DNA of 64,000 bases from Acanthopleura granulata (lineage: Eukaryota > Mollusca > Polyplacophora > Chitonida > Chitonidae), in assembly GCA_016165875.1 (NCBI GenBank), contig JABBOT010000003.1, forward strand, positions 21,364,873 through 21,428,872. The letters are read 5' to 3'. Under the pieces are notes generated by a model. The model made no database searches and was not told the DNA's origin. It saw only the letters and a program-made list of their open reading frames with translations. Position numbers and translations under genes: made by a program. Positions 12,525 through 24,867 of this stretch are shown here, in pieces. Each line of letters starts with the position of its first letter. Within the stretch, counting starts at the first letter, position 1.

Positions 12525-15125
12525 TGCTAGGTAAAAGAAAATACTCATTGGCTCGCTGTGAATGAGAGAAATACTGTTGCATTCAAAGGCAGAAAATAAA
12601 TTTCTGCGGTCAGCAAAATGCAAACAGCGAGTGAGGGTTTCCTGGGAATGGGGATTTAAGGCTTCTTTGTACATTAACCATGAGACAGGCTGATGGGAAG
12701 CACTCGATGCTTTATTGGAACAATAAATAATACATTATTTCCAGAAATACTATGAAATATAAATGGAACTGGATGCGAAGGCGGCTATAAGTTTAAATTA
12801 GTGAGCAAAAAACGTCTGAAGGTGAGAAGGCAATATTTGTAAGTCTTCGTAAAGGTATATGCTTGACAGCTGCTTTTTTACTCGCTGCTCTGTTGATCGT
12901 TGATTATCTTTGGTGCAAAAGAAATCGACATCAGTTGGTCGATACGTGAAAACGAGAGTTGCTCTGTCTGTATTACAGTGTTCAGCATATACATCATTCT
13001 GTTCAGCTCTTCCCTCAACCCCTCGGGTCTACACGTGACTTCCTCATTACGATGGTGGCGTTGGCATCATTCAAACAAAATTAAAGAATTCAAATGATTT
13101 TTTCACGCTCAAATGAGCCAGTACTTAAGCATTCAATGTATTTGTCCCATGGTGTCTTGTATTCTCCAAACTTTTGTTACTTTCTCGTCGCGTTACACTG
13201 GAATTTCTTAAAATCATCATTCCTCTGCATCCCGAAGCAAGCTCGGGGAAAAATATAAAGCGAAGCACCCGTGCTTCGACTGGGAACAATTATCCGTTGG
13301 GTTTTCGGGAAATAGTTTCCGTCTAATCGAAAATTCGCCAGTTCACATCTTCTTTCCGCGAGCTTGATTCCCATACAGCTAAATATGCTTGTTGTATCAT
13401 TATCTGTTTTCACAAAATCGCTAGATTCGACCAAGCTGTCAGCATTGGAGTCATTGACATCTCATCTTTCCGCTTCTCGCTTGTGGGCGTGTTGGTCAGA
13501 GAATTATCAACTATCTATTCGGTGACACCCATTAGTCTCTGACACTATTCTCCTTAATTTTAGGGAATGGAAATTGAATGGTTTAGTGTTTGAAGTGTTT
13601 TTGTGTTTTCTTATTCTTAATTGGGATAAACTGAGATAAATTCAGGACGACAGAAAACGTTGATAGATGACTGGGTTTTCCTGATGGCTAAACAGCCCTA
13701 GACGCGTTTTCTATCTCTCTTCTGACCGAGTAAAACCCGCATCAGCCAGTAATTACGTGGACTAAACAGTCGACAATCTGAGCATGATTGATCAGGGCCT
13801 GACTAAAACATACGTCTACATGTTAGCAAGAAGATTCTATGTCGACTACAGCCTGATGTCTTTGCTTTACACTTAGGGAGATACGGATGCACAGAGAAAC
13901 TGTGATGGGCGGGAAGGTGAGTTAGTAATTCCGGTGTGTGGTTAGCTGTAAGATAGGTACCTACACAGACTTGACTCCTGGTCCACACTCACTCTCTGGT
14001 TGTTCTTTGATTGCTACTCGCGAGAAGACATCCTGTATCAAAGAGACACTCGGCTTTCCATCTAACAGCTTTCGTTCCATATTCCGTTTTTAACTTTAAA
14101 ATATATTGTATCGAGTTCCTTGCTGCGGTTAGATAACTTTTATTTGCGAAGAATTTTCCTAGTCGTGTGACACCGAATGCATTGGTTCGTGTTAGCAATT
14201 ATCAAATAGCCAAATTTGATCCTTGAGTCTATTTTTCTAAAGTTTCCCATTGTACTTTCCCCTCTTCAGTTTTGTCACGGTTTCTTTGCTGTATGGAAAA
14301 AAACATTTCAACTCCAGTCAGCCACAAATTTACCAGTCGCGATGAAGTGTTCAAAGAAGGGCCAAAACCACATCTGAAAAACCTTCGCTTGAAGGTTGCA
14401 TTTTCACTTTCCGTAGATCACTGAAATTAATTCTTTCATATTCGGAAAGATTTTTTCAGACGGTGCATATCACGGTATCTACTCGAGCATGGCTAGCGTC
14501 TGTGGGTGATATTTAAACAAATTGCCTTCATGCGTTTAACAGCAATTAACATAATTGAGTCACTAGTTGTAATATCGGGTCCTACGTAGACACTGTTCGC
14601 CCACAATCGCTCTTTGACTACAGGCAGTAGATGAGCGACTCGTGGGAAATCAGTGTGTATCACAGATCCAGCAGCCTTATCCATTTAAGTCTCGATATTT
14701 AGCTTCTACCTTAAATTTTATTGTATTTGTACTCAATCAGGCTAGCTTTCATCTGTCATAATTTTTTCACTCTACTCACACCTGTTGTAATGGTTAGTGT
14801 TGGCAACCATCAAAATAATAAATAATTATTGACGCCTTTTCCGACCGGGTCTATTAATGCAGTCTTTTTAAAGTTTTTGCGGTATTTTCAGTGTTTCAGT
14901 TTTGCCATATTTGGTTTTGCCTATTGATTTTAATTTAATTTCAACTCATTTCCTCTATTAATGCCTCAGCGAATGCGAAATCCGAAGACAATTATTCACA
15001 AAAAGCAATATAATAAAGCATCTAATTGAGTCCCACGGGTAATTTGCAAGGAACCTTCGATTTATAATTTGCTCTTTACTGACCGCTGCAATATATTTCT
15101 GTCATTGAGTCCTACAATATTTCTA
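12525..15125. mobile_element. Repeat R1 copy 2: ~2.6-kb element with inverted ends
   Basis: The left end (12,540-12,640) includes GCATTCAAAGGCAGAAAATA and GGTCAGCAAAATGCAAACAG. The right end (15,030-15,125) is its inverted, diverged partner (CCCACGGGTAATTTGCAAGG ... TTACTGACCGCTGCAATATA). Internal homology to copy 1 is collinear. The minus-strand frames 13,177-13,434 and 13,803-13,988 align with frames of copy 1 (for example VCVGTYLT against VCVGPNIT), and a similar VYVGPDIT recurs in the frame at 14,493-14,684. I cannot tell a decayed gene from chance conservation. No transposase motif was recognised. Confidence 0.65.
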
Positions 15126-15249
15126 AGACCTAAACTAAACTAAATAGGTTGTGTTTGTTCCGAATTCTGTTTCTAGATGTGCAGCACCATTTGTTTATGC
15201 AAAGGTGTTATATGCTGAACATGGTGTGACACAGTGCTGTGTGCACATT

Positions 15250-15432
15250 ATTTATTTATTTATTTGATTGGTGTTTTGCGGCCAGCATTATGGTGGGAGG
15301 AAAATCCCCGGCCATCCGTAGGTTGCTGGCAGACCTTCCACGTACGTCCTGAGAGGAAGCCAGCATGGGCCGGACTTGAACTCACAGCGAACGCATTGGT
15401 GGGAGGCTTTCTGGGTCATTGCGTTCCAGCTT
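15250..15432 (-). mobile_element. SINE family A
   Basis: The tail complement TTTATTTATTTGATTGGTG is followed by the GCGGCCAGCATTATGGTGG core and a B-box region, then decay. The segment holding ACGCCGTACTCAAGAATATT is deleted. Confidence 0.88.
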
Positions 15433-15483
15433 CTGTGCTGTAAATTGTCCTAATATAACATGGAGACAAGAGGTGGTAATTAG

Positions 15484-15565
15484 GACGCACTATTTCAGAC
15501 AAAATAAGGGTAGGAAAGCAATTACTGCTGCTTTCCTACCCTTATTTGGTCTGAAATAGTGCGTC
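15484..15565. repeat. Near-perfect hairpin, 37-bp arms with an 8-base loop
   Basis: Bases 15,484-15,520 and 15,529-15,565 are reverse complements with one mismatch, around the loop ATTACTGC. The arms begin GACGCACTATTTCAGAC. It sits between a SINE and repeat R2 copy B. It could be a young fold-back element, a cruciform-forming palindrome or a small-RNA precursor; the sequence alone does not decide. Confidence 0.9.
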
Positions 15566-15599
15566 GTCGTTTCATTTTTACTACACTGCATGATTTCTT

Positions 15600-16695
15600 T
15601 GGTCTTTGGAATTTGGTTGGCCAGTGGGGAAAGCTTTTCTCAATCAGACTTATGGGTATTCTTGGTATTCTCGACGTGTAAAAACGGTACATAGGACCAC
15701 CATTCTCTTTGAAATATCAAACTGGTTAGAAGTGGCCTTACTTGTCCCTGTGTGTGATGATGATGTTATCAGTAGGCATTTGGGATGCTGCTTTACTTTT
15801 GTGGAGGACTGGTTTGAAGACACATGGATGTTGTGCTATCGTGTACGAAAGATTTGGCTGCCAAGATAGATTTGGTTACAAATGTTTGGTAGGCAGAGGG
15901 ACAATGTAATTCATATTTAGTCAGAACAATGCAATGTAGATTTAATCAGAAACCGTCTGCCTGGTTTGACGATGTATGGTAGACGTGGTGAGAAGATGGC
16001 TCACTGGCTTATAGGCGATGCATGGTCACTTTGGTGAGAAGATGTCCGACTGGCTTGAGGACGATGCATGGTAGATGTGGTGAGAACAATGCAAAATAAA
16101 TTTGGTCAGTAGACATCTAGTCTGTCGGACAAATAGCTCAATCAGACAATCTGCCGCACAACTTTTAGCCATGACGCTTTAATACTGAGGCAGAGGACCT
16201 CCGTGGCTCTGTTGGTTTGCGCGCTAGAGCAGCGTAATGACCCAGAAGCCTCCCAACAATGCGGTCGCTGTGAGTTCGTCCTGCGGATGGTCGTGGGTTT
16301 CCCCAGGGGTCTGCCAGGTTTCCTCCCAGTATAAGTGAAATATTCTTGAGTACGGCGTAAAATACCAATCAAATAAACGCTTCACCATTATCATGTATTG
16401 ATGAGCGCGTTACTCTCATTACGCCATGATTTGTATAGGTCCAATTAGCTGGTAGACGCTACTCTAGATGGACAGAATCAACTTTTATGCCGTGCAGGGT
16501 AAGTTGTAGGAGACTGAAGTTTGTTCAAGGTTGAGGATAATGGCCTGAACATAGGCGCTTCGACTTGCAGACCTTTGTTTCGGAAAGCCACGTAGCGGGT
16601 ATAGCTGAGTGGTCAACACGTTGTCATTCGTTGGCATGGACACAAGAAGTGAGCGTTTAATTGGGGCCTTAGATAGGGAATTTGTTGATTCTCTC
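15600..16695. repeat. Repeat R2 copy B, interrupted by a SINE
   Basis: Homologous to 10,264-11,475, including the ~58-bp subunits at 15,900-16,090. The homology to copy A (TTTTAGCCATGACGCTTTAATAC against CCTTTAGCCGTGAGACATTAATACC) stops at about 16,185 and resumes at TTATCATGTATTGATG after 16,386, so the SINE inserted after the two copies separated. The distal part has a tRNA-like A box (TATAGCTGAGTGGTCAAC). Confidence 0.7.
16193..16377 (+). mobile_element. SINE family A, with tRNA head
   Basis: The head CCTCCGTGGCTCTGTTGG (A box) is followed by GCGCGCTAGAGCAGCGTAAT, the B box GCTGTGAGTTCG, the GTCGTGGGTTTCCCCAGG core and the tail CCAATCAAATAAA. A piece between the B box and the core is missing. 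Confidence 0.92.
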
Positions 16696-19139
16696 TCGCT
16701 TACTGTTCGTGTAGCCTAAAGTGACTAAAAGATGCACATGATCCTCCTGTGGCGCTTTGCAGGGGCTAACGTTCATTGATGTCCATTTGGATTCCAATAC
16801 TATGGTGTTTATCTCTGTAGGTCTATGTCACAATTGGGAATTAACCTGGATACGTAGGTTTTCTCCACTCATAAAAGTGTCACCAAAAATAAAACTTTTT
16901 CGAAAATTAAACAATAAAATAAGTCCTTAGGAAAGTCGGACAAGTGCTATTCCATTCTATACTATAATGTTTCCCATAAACGGATATAGACCAAACCTGT
17001 TTTTGTGCAGAGAAATGAATCGCCGCATATCTTTAAATTACATACATTTGGTGGGTTTGCTTTATACGTTACATGTTTTTGAGGGATTTAGAGGAAAGGA
17101 AACATGTTTCATATCCAGAGAAAAAAGGTTTATATCAAAATTTCATGATACGTTTCACCAATTTTAATGTTAAGTGTAGGTACTTGTTTGTTCCTAGAGC
17201 ATGTTGAATGAAATGAATTACATTCAATAACTAACACCGAATATATCTACCTATGTATCCGAGTTATGGCGGATTGGTGCGTCCCTAGTTGAGCAGGGAA
17301 ATTGGTTTCATTTAAAGCATGTACTAGCATATTGTGACTTTAGGTGAATGAAGGCACAGGAAGAAAAGTCATCAGGAGATTATCCTGTAGTAAATGTTAT
17401 GAATTCTAGTCTACGAATAAGTGTGTTAAGTTTTTGGTTCTATGCTTTAATTGCATGTAGCTGATTCTGCTCAACCGGGAACATCGCTGCTCTGGTTAAA
17501 ACGTAGCAGTCACATTTATAGTTTTATCCAGATACATCAGTCCAACATGCACTTGTGTTTTTGTCAGATAATAACAAATTAGTGATTGTAACCCTGCAAT
17601 ATTGTGGAAAACAATGGTATGGATGACGTAACTGGTTTAATGCAGTTACGTATAACTGATGTATATCATTCTAACCTCGATCGGAACTGGTATCTAATTT
17701 TATTTTCAGGTATCGAACTTACATTCAAAATAAATTTGTTTTCCAAGATCTAATAAGATTTTTTCAATGACAGTCACCCTTTTGACTTATACTACATTGT
17801 TAACGGTAAAACTGGCAGTTTGCCGAGCATCACATACAAGAAAACGTAATCAAATGAACAGAGGTGTAAGGGTTTCCGGCATACATAAGGTGCCCTTGTC
17901 ATGTCTTTCTACAATGGATAAACGTTTGTCATCCATAACCATCCTTCGATAGAAAGAGTGAATACATCACATGGCCTCAGAGACCCATCAGTGGATCGCC
18001 ATTTCATCAGTCTAGAGCTGATGAAGCTCACAATGAATGGGCAATCTAACAACAACCCGGAGTCTTTGTTACAAGCGGAAGTGTAAGGAATGTTAACAAT
18101 AAATTTGCGGATGTCTTATGGTGTACATGGTGTGTATTTGAACACGTTAACAAGTACATGGTTAAGTCGATCCCAGAGTGAAATCTGGGTTACTGGTGCA
18201 AGGTACCACTATCGGAGAGGAAGACAGGCTTCGTAACACTGGACATATTAAGGCGAACTTTAAAAGAAAGAGCTTTACCTATGGTTGAATGAAAGATCTA
18301 AATTTTCTGAAGGAAGTACCTGTTATTTGAGTATTTAATAGTTAAACATCCAAGACTGAGAAGCTTTTTCAGGCCATTTTACAGATTGCTTAGATTTGTA
18401 AAGTAGCTGTTCTCTCTTTGAAGGTAAAAATATCATGTAGATAACGTAATGGAGGGCTTCAGTTCAGCTCTAGTTCTGATGATAGTGAATGCAACTTTGG
18501 CTTACAAGGCTACCAGTTTGAATCGCAGAGGAGTGAGGCTGAGAACACTAGTTGGACTGACCACGCATCAAGCTCAAGTGAGTGGGAACCGGGATTTCTG
18601 GCTTTGACAGGGGCAATCTGTGAAAGGACAGGTTGCGCTCTCTGCCTTCAGGACATTGCAATTCAGACACATTTTGGCAAAGTACAGCCACGCATGTAGA
18701 CATGATGTGGCCCTCTAGAACATTTCAAAGTCTAAAACCTAAAAGTCACGATTATCACGATGTACGAGCTGAGACAGGAAATGCACTTTAATTAAATGGT
18801 AGGAGTAAAACCTTAAGCACAGTGACGTCACAATGAATATTCAAGAGGAGGAAAGGAGGATTTTCATTGGGCATGCCTAAAACATGGCGGGTCTCTCTAT
18901 GTGCCCCGAATAGGTGGATTTTGTAAAAAATGACGCTTTTTAAAACAGATTGTCTCTTTCACGAAAAAAAAATAGTATTCCACACAGTTTGTATAGCTCT
19001 TTTCATTTAAGGTGTTGGTTCTATAAATGTGTTCTTTTCTTTTAAGTTTAAAACAGAGAATGCGATAGAATTCTGACTGATTTGCAGCACGATTTCTATA
19101 TCTCATGATTACATGATTCTGTTACCAGTCGGGTGTGGG
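16696..19139. other. Unannotated interval
   Basis: Holds a small perfect 9-bp inverted repeat (ACGTAACTG/CAGTTACGT, 17,626-17,651), a 20-base fragment of repeat R3 (GGTACCACTATCGGAGAGG, near 18,200) and a TGACGTCA at 18,823-18,830. No gene was seen. Confidence 0.5.
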
Positions 19140-19360
19140 AGCACTCCCTGGCCGAGGGAGCCAGCTCGCCAGCCGTGCGTAATGACCCAGATATCTATCA
19201 CGAATGCGGTGGCTCTGACTTCTAGTCCAGCTCATGCTGACTTCCTCTCCGTCTCCTCCTGTGGATGGTCGTGGCTTTCCCCCGGCCCCTCCCGCTCTGG
19301 CTGGCGTCGTGTGAGTGAAATATTCTTGAGCACGGCATAAAACAGCAATCAAATAAATAG
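19140..19360 (+). mobile_element. SINE family A, with tRNA head
   Basis: Degenerate head (CTGGCCGAGGGAGCC), GCGTAATGACCCAG, B box and GTCCAGCTCATGCTGACTTC, the GGATGGTCGTGGCTTTCCCC core, then TATTCTTGAGCACGGCATAA and an AAATAAATAG tail. Confidence 0.9.
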
Positions 19361-20030
19361 ATTAATCTACTACCAGTCTAAAAAAATGAAGCATTGTTTT
19401 GTCGTTAAATTTACTCATATCAAGTTAACAGGGGCGTCCAAAAATACACGCTTCAAGTGAATCATCTTAATGTCCATTTCATTAATTCAGTAATTCCAAA
19501 TGAACAGATCTTCATCTTTTTATCTAATAACGATGGATTTGAAGAATGTCTGAACAGAGACTGGCATTTTCCACTCTGTTGTTTAGGCAGAGACAGCTGA
19601 GAGCTCTTATTCACTTGTCTGTCTTCTATTGCGCTTAAAGTTCAACTGAGACAAATGGGTCCGTTCATGCGAAAGGGTCTGTCCATGACATCTGCTTCTG
19701 TTCCAGCTTTGTATATGACAAGAAATCCAGTCGGTTTGAACACCGTTTGGTTTGGTGTGTACTTTCATATAATCCAGCCGTTTTGGTTATACGTACTCGC
19801 TGGTCGAGTTTTTGTACGATATTTAGGGGTCCACGCCATCAAATGGACAGAGTTTAATGTAAGATGTCCGCAAAATAAAGTATCTCCGAATTACACTGGT
19901 CGAAGTTCCATCATACGGATTTGCCTGAAGCCAACGAAGAATAATATTTCCTGCAGCTGCGCGCAAATCTGTATAGTGATAAATATCCAGTAATATGACC
20001 ACACAATTAAGCTACACACAAAGTCCGCCC

Positions 20031-20250
20031 TGCCGTACTCAAGGTTATTTCACTCACACGACGGTGCACAGCATTATGGTGGCAGGAAACCAGGCAATAC
20101 CCGGAGGAAACCCATGACCATTAGCAGGATACTGGCGGACTTTTCCACCTACGATCGGAGAGAAAGCCTGGACTTCAACTCACAGTGACCGTACAGCTCC
20201 TGGATTACTGCGCTGCGCTAGCACAGGATATCGGCCAAGGAAGCCCCCGG
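20031..20250 (-). mobile_element. SINE family A, tail lost
   Basis: Begins at TGCCGTACTCAAGG (tail side) and ends at TCGGCCAAGGAAGCCCCC (head side). The core ATTATGGTGGCAGGAAACC and GGAGGAAACCCATGACCATT are clear. A second scrap, GGTGGGAGGAAACAG, follows at about 20,263. Confidence 0.88.
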
Positions 20251-21303
20251 CAGCCAGCTACATGGTGGGAGGAAACAGTTCCTTGCCTGGCTAAAGACCC
20301 GATGGATTAACCTATTCACGAACACAAGTACCATTTAAAACATTCCAATGTAATCCTGAATAAGTTGTGCGATTTGCCTATTTCGTGATCACGTGGCACG
20401 AAAAACAAAATATGCAATTACTAAAGTCTAACCAGCCCCTTATACCTGAATAAACAGTCCGGGCTTTAGATACAGAATGCCGTTGTACTGTTTCATTTCG
20501 GCATGAACTAAGAGACCGATAATATAAGGTAATTACCAGGTATACACTGGTAGCTAAACTTCATTATTGTAGTTTTGGGAAGGCCTCTGGGCCCTCTACT
20601 TGATTAGCAGGCTTGTCTATACTTTCTGAACAACCGGGAGGTTTACGGGAGACTAGTGGAGAATATCGCCAAGACACACAAGATACACCGACTTGGAGAT
20701 AACCAGAACCAACCAGAGTCACGTGCACTGGTCATACACGAATGAGTTAAATCAAAGCGCGAAGTGAGCGGCACATGCTCTTTGAGGAGTATTTTGTTTG
20801 AAAATCAGTTTTCGCACCATTTTTTTAAGCACTTTGAATGACAGCGTCCCCCTAGCAGGGTGCCAGAGGTGACAAATGGTTATTGACCAAAACCTGCAGA
20901 AAAGACGTGTCCACGCGTGAAGCCTGCAAGAAACTGAGTAAACATGAACCGACGTTCTGACATTGCCTTAGACTTTGATTGTTGATATACTTTGATATGG
21001 GTACAGTAATGCAGGTCACAGCGTCGGTTTTTCTCTTTCGTCTTTGAAATTTTTTAAATTGTAAGCCATATGTATTTGTTGGCCTTAAACTTAAAGATTT
21101 ATTTTCTCCTTTTAAAGCCTACCTATAATCTCTGCTAGAAAATTTTTAAAAGAAAGGTAAATTGAAGAGCTGACTCTTTGCTTTAACTTGGGTGACTGAG
21201 ACTCAGATCTGCATTAGTGGCGCATCTGATATTTATCCTGGTGAGATGAAGAAATCCTGTCATTACACCGTGTACGCGCAGGTGAAAGTATGTCAGTACC
21301 CTT
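20251..21303. other. Unannotated interval
   Basis: Apart from the SINE scrap near 20,263, nothing was recognised. Confidence 0.4.
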
Positions 21304-21417
21304 CTGATGGTCGTGGGTTTCCCCGGGCTCTGTTCGGTTTCCTCCCACCATAATGTTGGCCGCCGCCGTCGTATGTGAAATATAGCCGGCGTAAATCACT
21401 AACCAAATCAACAAATA
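21304..21417 (+). mobile_element. SINE family A, 3' half
   Basis: TGATGGTCGTGGGTTTCCCC through CGGTTTCCTCCCACCATAAT, then a tail with a deletion where CTTGAGTA normally lies. Confidence 0.88.
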
Positions 21418-24375
21418 TAAGGATGCGTGAGCCCCTACAGGTCCAATTACTGAAAATGTCGGTTGAAATTCTTACTGAACTGAAGGACATTAACGAAACA
21501 TGAAGAGTTTGCTCTTGCATCCATCTGCCAGTGTACTGAATATCATTAACAAGCTACAGCGCACTGCAGAGCAGATGTGCTTTTACAGTTTGACATAGAA
21601 ACTTTCATTGTTCCACATTGCTAAGTCAGCATAATAGCTACAAACTTCAAAGACAAATTCCTTTCATGCTATGAAATCAACTGGTGCAATCATGAGTCCT
21701 CTGACACCGTAACGAAAAGGGATAAGTCCAATACAGGCTTTTGCAATGGCTTTTAATTCACGAATTCAGATCGTTTATGTTGGTATTCGTATTGCTGAGT
21801 TTGGGGAAAAGATCAGGATGTACAGTTAGTTATGGTAATTGTTCACCATATAAGGAGAACGATTGTTTAGTATGCCAGTGTAAAGTTTACATATGCGAGA
21901 CAAACACTCCTTTATTAGGTCCATTCCTAGTCAAGTTGTAAAATCCATTGAGAGCCTTTGATTCAACAAGACACCCTGTACTGTCATTTCAGGTTGGTTT
22001 AGCCAGTTAACGACAGCATAGTTGTCCAGTACCTAACGGGGATCGATGTTTCTTAGAGCCTGGGTTCAGATTCCTCCGATGGGTGATATAGACAAATGCT
22101 GTTTGAAAGCAAGTATCTCTTGACAACTTTGTATGCTCTGATAGGTTACTGAAGATATCCCGATTTGAAATCACACCGCTACGCAGTAAAATGCTAGGTT
22201 TAAATATGTATATGTGAGTTAAAATAAAAAAACAGGGAAACTTTTTATGCCAAAAAGTTGAGAAAGAAAATTAGTTTGAGGAAAGACTTTTCCAGCTTAA
22301 GTGTCAGCCTGTTTTACACAAGCATGTTTTTTTCACATCGGCTGACGTTTGCTTCATTGTTGGACTTGTGTTTTTGGAACGCCTAGGTTCGCAGTGAAAG
22401 ACTGCAGAGAAATTGTCTTTGCTTTAGAAACAATTTATAGTTGCAGAGGTTATGTGAATATTTCATGTTACATTTCCAGGAGATGAATCTTATTTAAGGA
22501 CAGAATGTGACCTGAATTAAGTCATATTGAATAAAAACTCAAATATGTTGTACTCTCGAGTTGACAAGGAGTGGATAGGTTACTGTTACCCATTGTACTT
22601 TACTGACAAACAAAACTGATCTAAAATTTAGTTGTGCATTGAGGTGGACGACATCTGGCACACTATACTATGTCACCAAATGGTCCACAGTGTACCAAGA
22701 ATGTCAATCGATATACTGACTGGATTACTGGGACGAATTCTGGTGGTTAGGGTTTGTCCTCTCTGGCATAGGCTCTGTAGAAATACTCCTGTAAACAGGA
22801 CTATTATGTACAGCCTCGAAGACGAAAATGGTCAATGAAGATATCAGACATGAGAATTATTGCTGGAATAGAATGCAATACCACTTTGAGCCCTGTGACT
22901 GCACACCTGCTTGCCATCTGCCCACACGGGTGAGATAACTCGGGCAAACATGCCGAGAAGGCTTTCACTGTGCATTATATGCAGTCGATCCAGATGGTCG
23001 ATGCAGATGCCAGACGTCAAGTTATTGCTAGAATAGAATTTAGATCCACTATCGGTGGTTTAAGATGTTGCCTGTGGTTGGGGCATTAGCCAGAACGTTT
23101 GCCGAGGGACTGCTTGGCATACTGTGGCTGCAAATATGCTCGTCATCAATATACGTCCATATGGACGAGATTACTCCGACAAAACTTGTCGAGAGTACAA
23201 AGGTTTTTACTTCATTTTGGGGGAGGAAATTTTTCCATCGGTGGGTCCAGTTGCCAGAACATTTGCCCGACTATTTAGAGCACTATGACAGTTTTGGTGA
23301 TAAGATAATTCTTTACCTGGCGGGAGCAACAAAAACTGTGGCAACCACAGTGGAATGTCTTTGCTTTACTCCCGACCACTTAACGTATCACAGCCTTGTT
23401 TACTTCTTTGTTCAACATGTTTGGCTTACCTTCAGTTTCACCTTGTTTAGGTCATGTAATGTACTTAATTTGCATTCATTGAGTAGTTACATAAGAAGTG
23501 TGATAATCATATCATCTTAAAACTGTAAAATATTTCTGACACATTACTTTCTCGATTCTGTTATTTGCAGAAGTGACTGTGGTCATTAGTCCACCTATTA
23601 TAGGCATTTTTCTTCTCTTTTGACATTACTGTGTGAGAAAGATTCATTTTGTAGTCTTAAAACACAAAAAACAGCTTATATATATTTTTTCCTTAAATGA
23701 ATCTCGCGTGCGTTGATGAGTGGAACGGTACATTACTTACTTATCTTGACACAGCATAGAAAGGTATGGCTAGAATTAACCAAATATTGCGTTGCTGGGT
23801 ATTTCATATCGCAACTATTTAAACAAAAAGACATTATCTCAGTAAAAGATTGAAAAAGACGTTTGCGTTTTAAAAAAAGTTCTCAACTACAATGCTTTGT
23901 CATTATTTTCTTGAATTCAACAACAAAGGTCTGAAACTGCGCAAAACTAAAAGTATCGTCTGAATTTAGAAAACCATTCATGACAATTACACAAATGGCA
24001 TGCAGATTTGCCCTATCTATATTTTCTCGGTTCAATGTATATGATACCTTGCAGTCTACCGCCGAAGTGCAGGGTATTCCTTTTTATTTTATAACATTTT
24101 TTGTTCTTTTTTCTTACCATGACGTCAACATCGGGACACAGGTAACAGTAAAATACGGTCATAGCGTTTACCCAGTCAACGCTGTTGGATAGCAGAATTA
24201 GTTTGTGTTTTCTTTGTTATTTAGATTTTGGTTTTGCTCTCACAAGAACAAAGTTAATACATTTTTTATACCACCAAATCTTGAAAACTATGATGACACA
24301 GTCGATCATAGTCATGAATTTTTGCATTCATATTATTCAAGGATATACATTTCCCAACTTCTTTGGTGGGCAAGT
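21418..24375. other. Unannotated interval with a local duplication
   Basis: Segments at 22,837-22,887 and 23,003-23,051 match (both with ATTATTGCTGGAATAGAAT-type sequence), as do short runs around GCCAGAACGTTTGCC (about 23,089) and GCCAGAACATTTGCC (about 23,252). A 151-codon frame (23,065-23,520, +) covers the second pair but has no recognised motif. TGACGTCA occurs at 24,120-24,127. Confidence 0.45.
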
Positions 24376-24850
24376 CTAAGGGTACCACTATCGAAGAGGA
24401 GAAATGATAAACAAATGGCTTGTTCAAGATCAAACAAAGAAGCACGATGACGCTTGAATAACTTCAATACATACATTTGAACAAAATATATGTATTTTTG
24501 TTATACAACTGTCACTAATGTACAAAATAATACAGATAATTACAAAATTATATAGTTGCTTACTGATGATATATTCCAAATCCTGATGGAATATGTGCTA
24601 AAAAGTGCTAAAACAATGGAGAAATATGGAGACATTATCGAATGACGTGAAAGACGAGTTCCAATAAGTCCCAAAAACTTCCATGGAACGTCAGTAAATA
24701 TCATTGCCCTGAAGTGGACATGCGTAAAAGACTGCAAGCTTTACAACTTCGTCGCTCATATTTATAGACTAACGTAAAGAAAATTCTGGATGGTTTGATC
24801 GTAAACAGTTTTACAACACGGGTACATCTTTCCAGAAGGTACGCTCTATT
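24376..24850 (-). repeat. Repeat R3 copy B
   Basis: Direct repeat of 24,868-25,585 and inverted relative to 11,599-12,210. Ends with GGTACCACTATCGAAGAGG on the left. On the minus strand, CTATAAATATGAGCGACGAAG lies at about 24,748-24,768. It is shorter than copy C. Confidence 0.7.
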
Positions 24851-24867
24851 TACAATAACACGAATGT

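Noticed and set aside
22005..22075. tRNA-like stretch with GGTTCAGATTCC
   Set aside because: Only a B-box-like motif; no A box at the right spacing and no cloverleaf.
23065..23520. 151-codon plus-strand ORF
   Set aside because: Longest chance ORF outside the gene; contains part of a local duplication and no recognisable motif. A length of this order is expected once or a few times in six frames of 64 kb.
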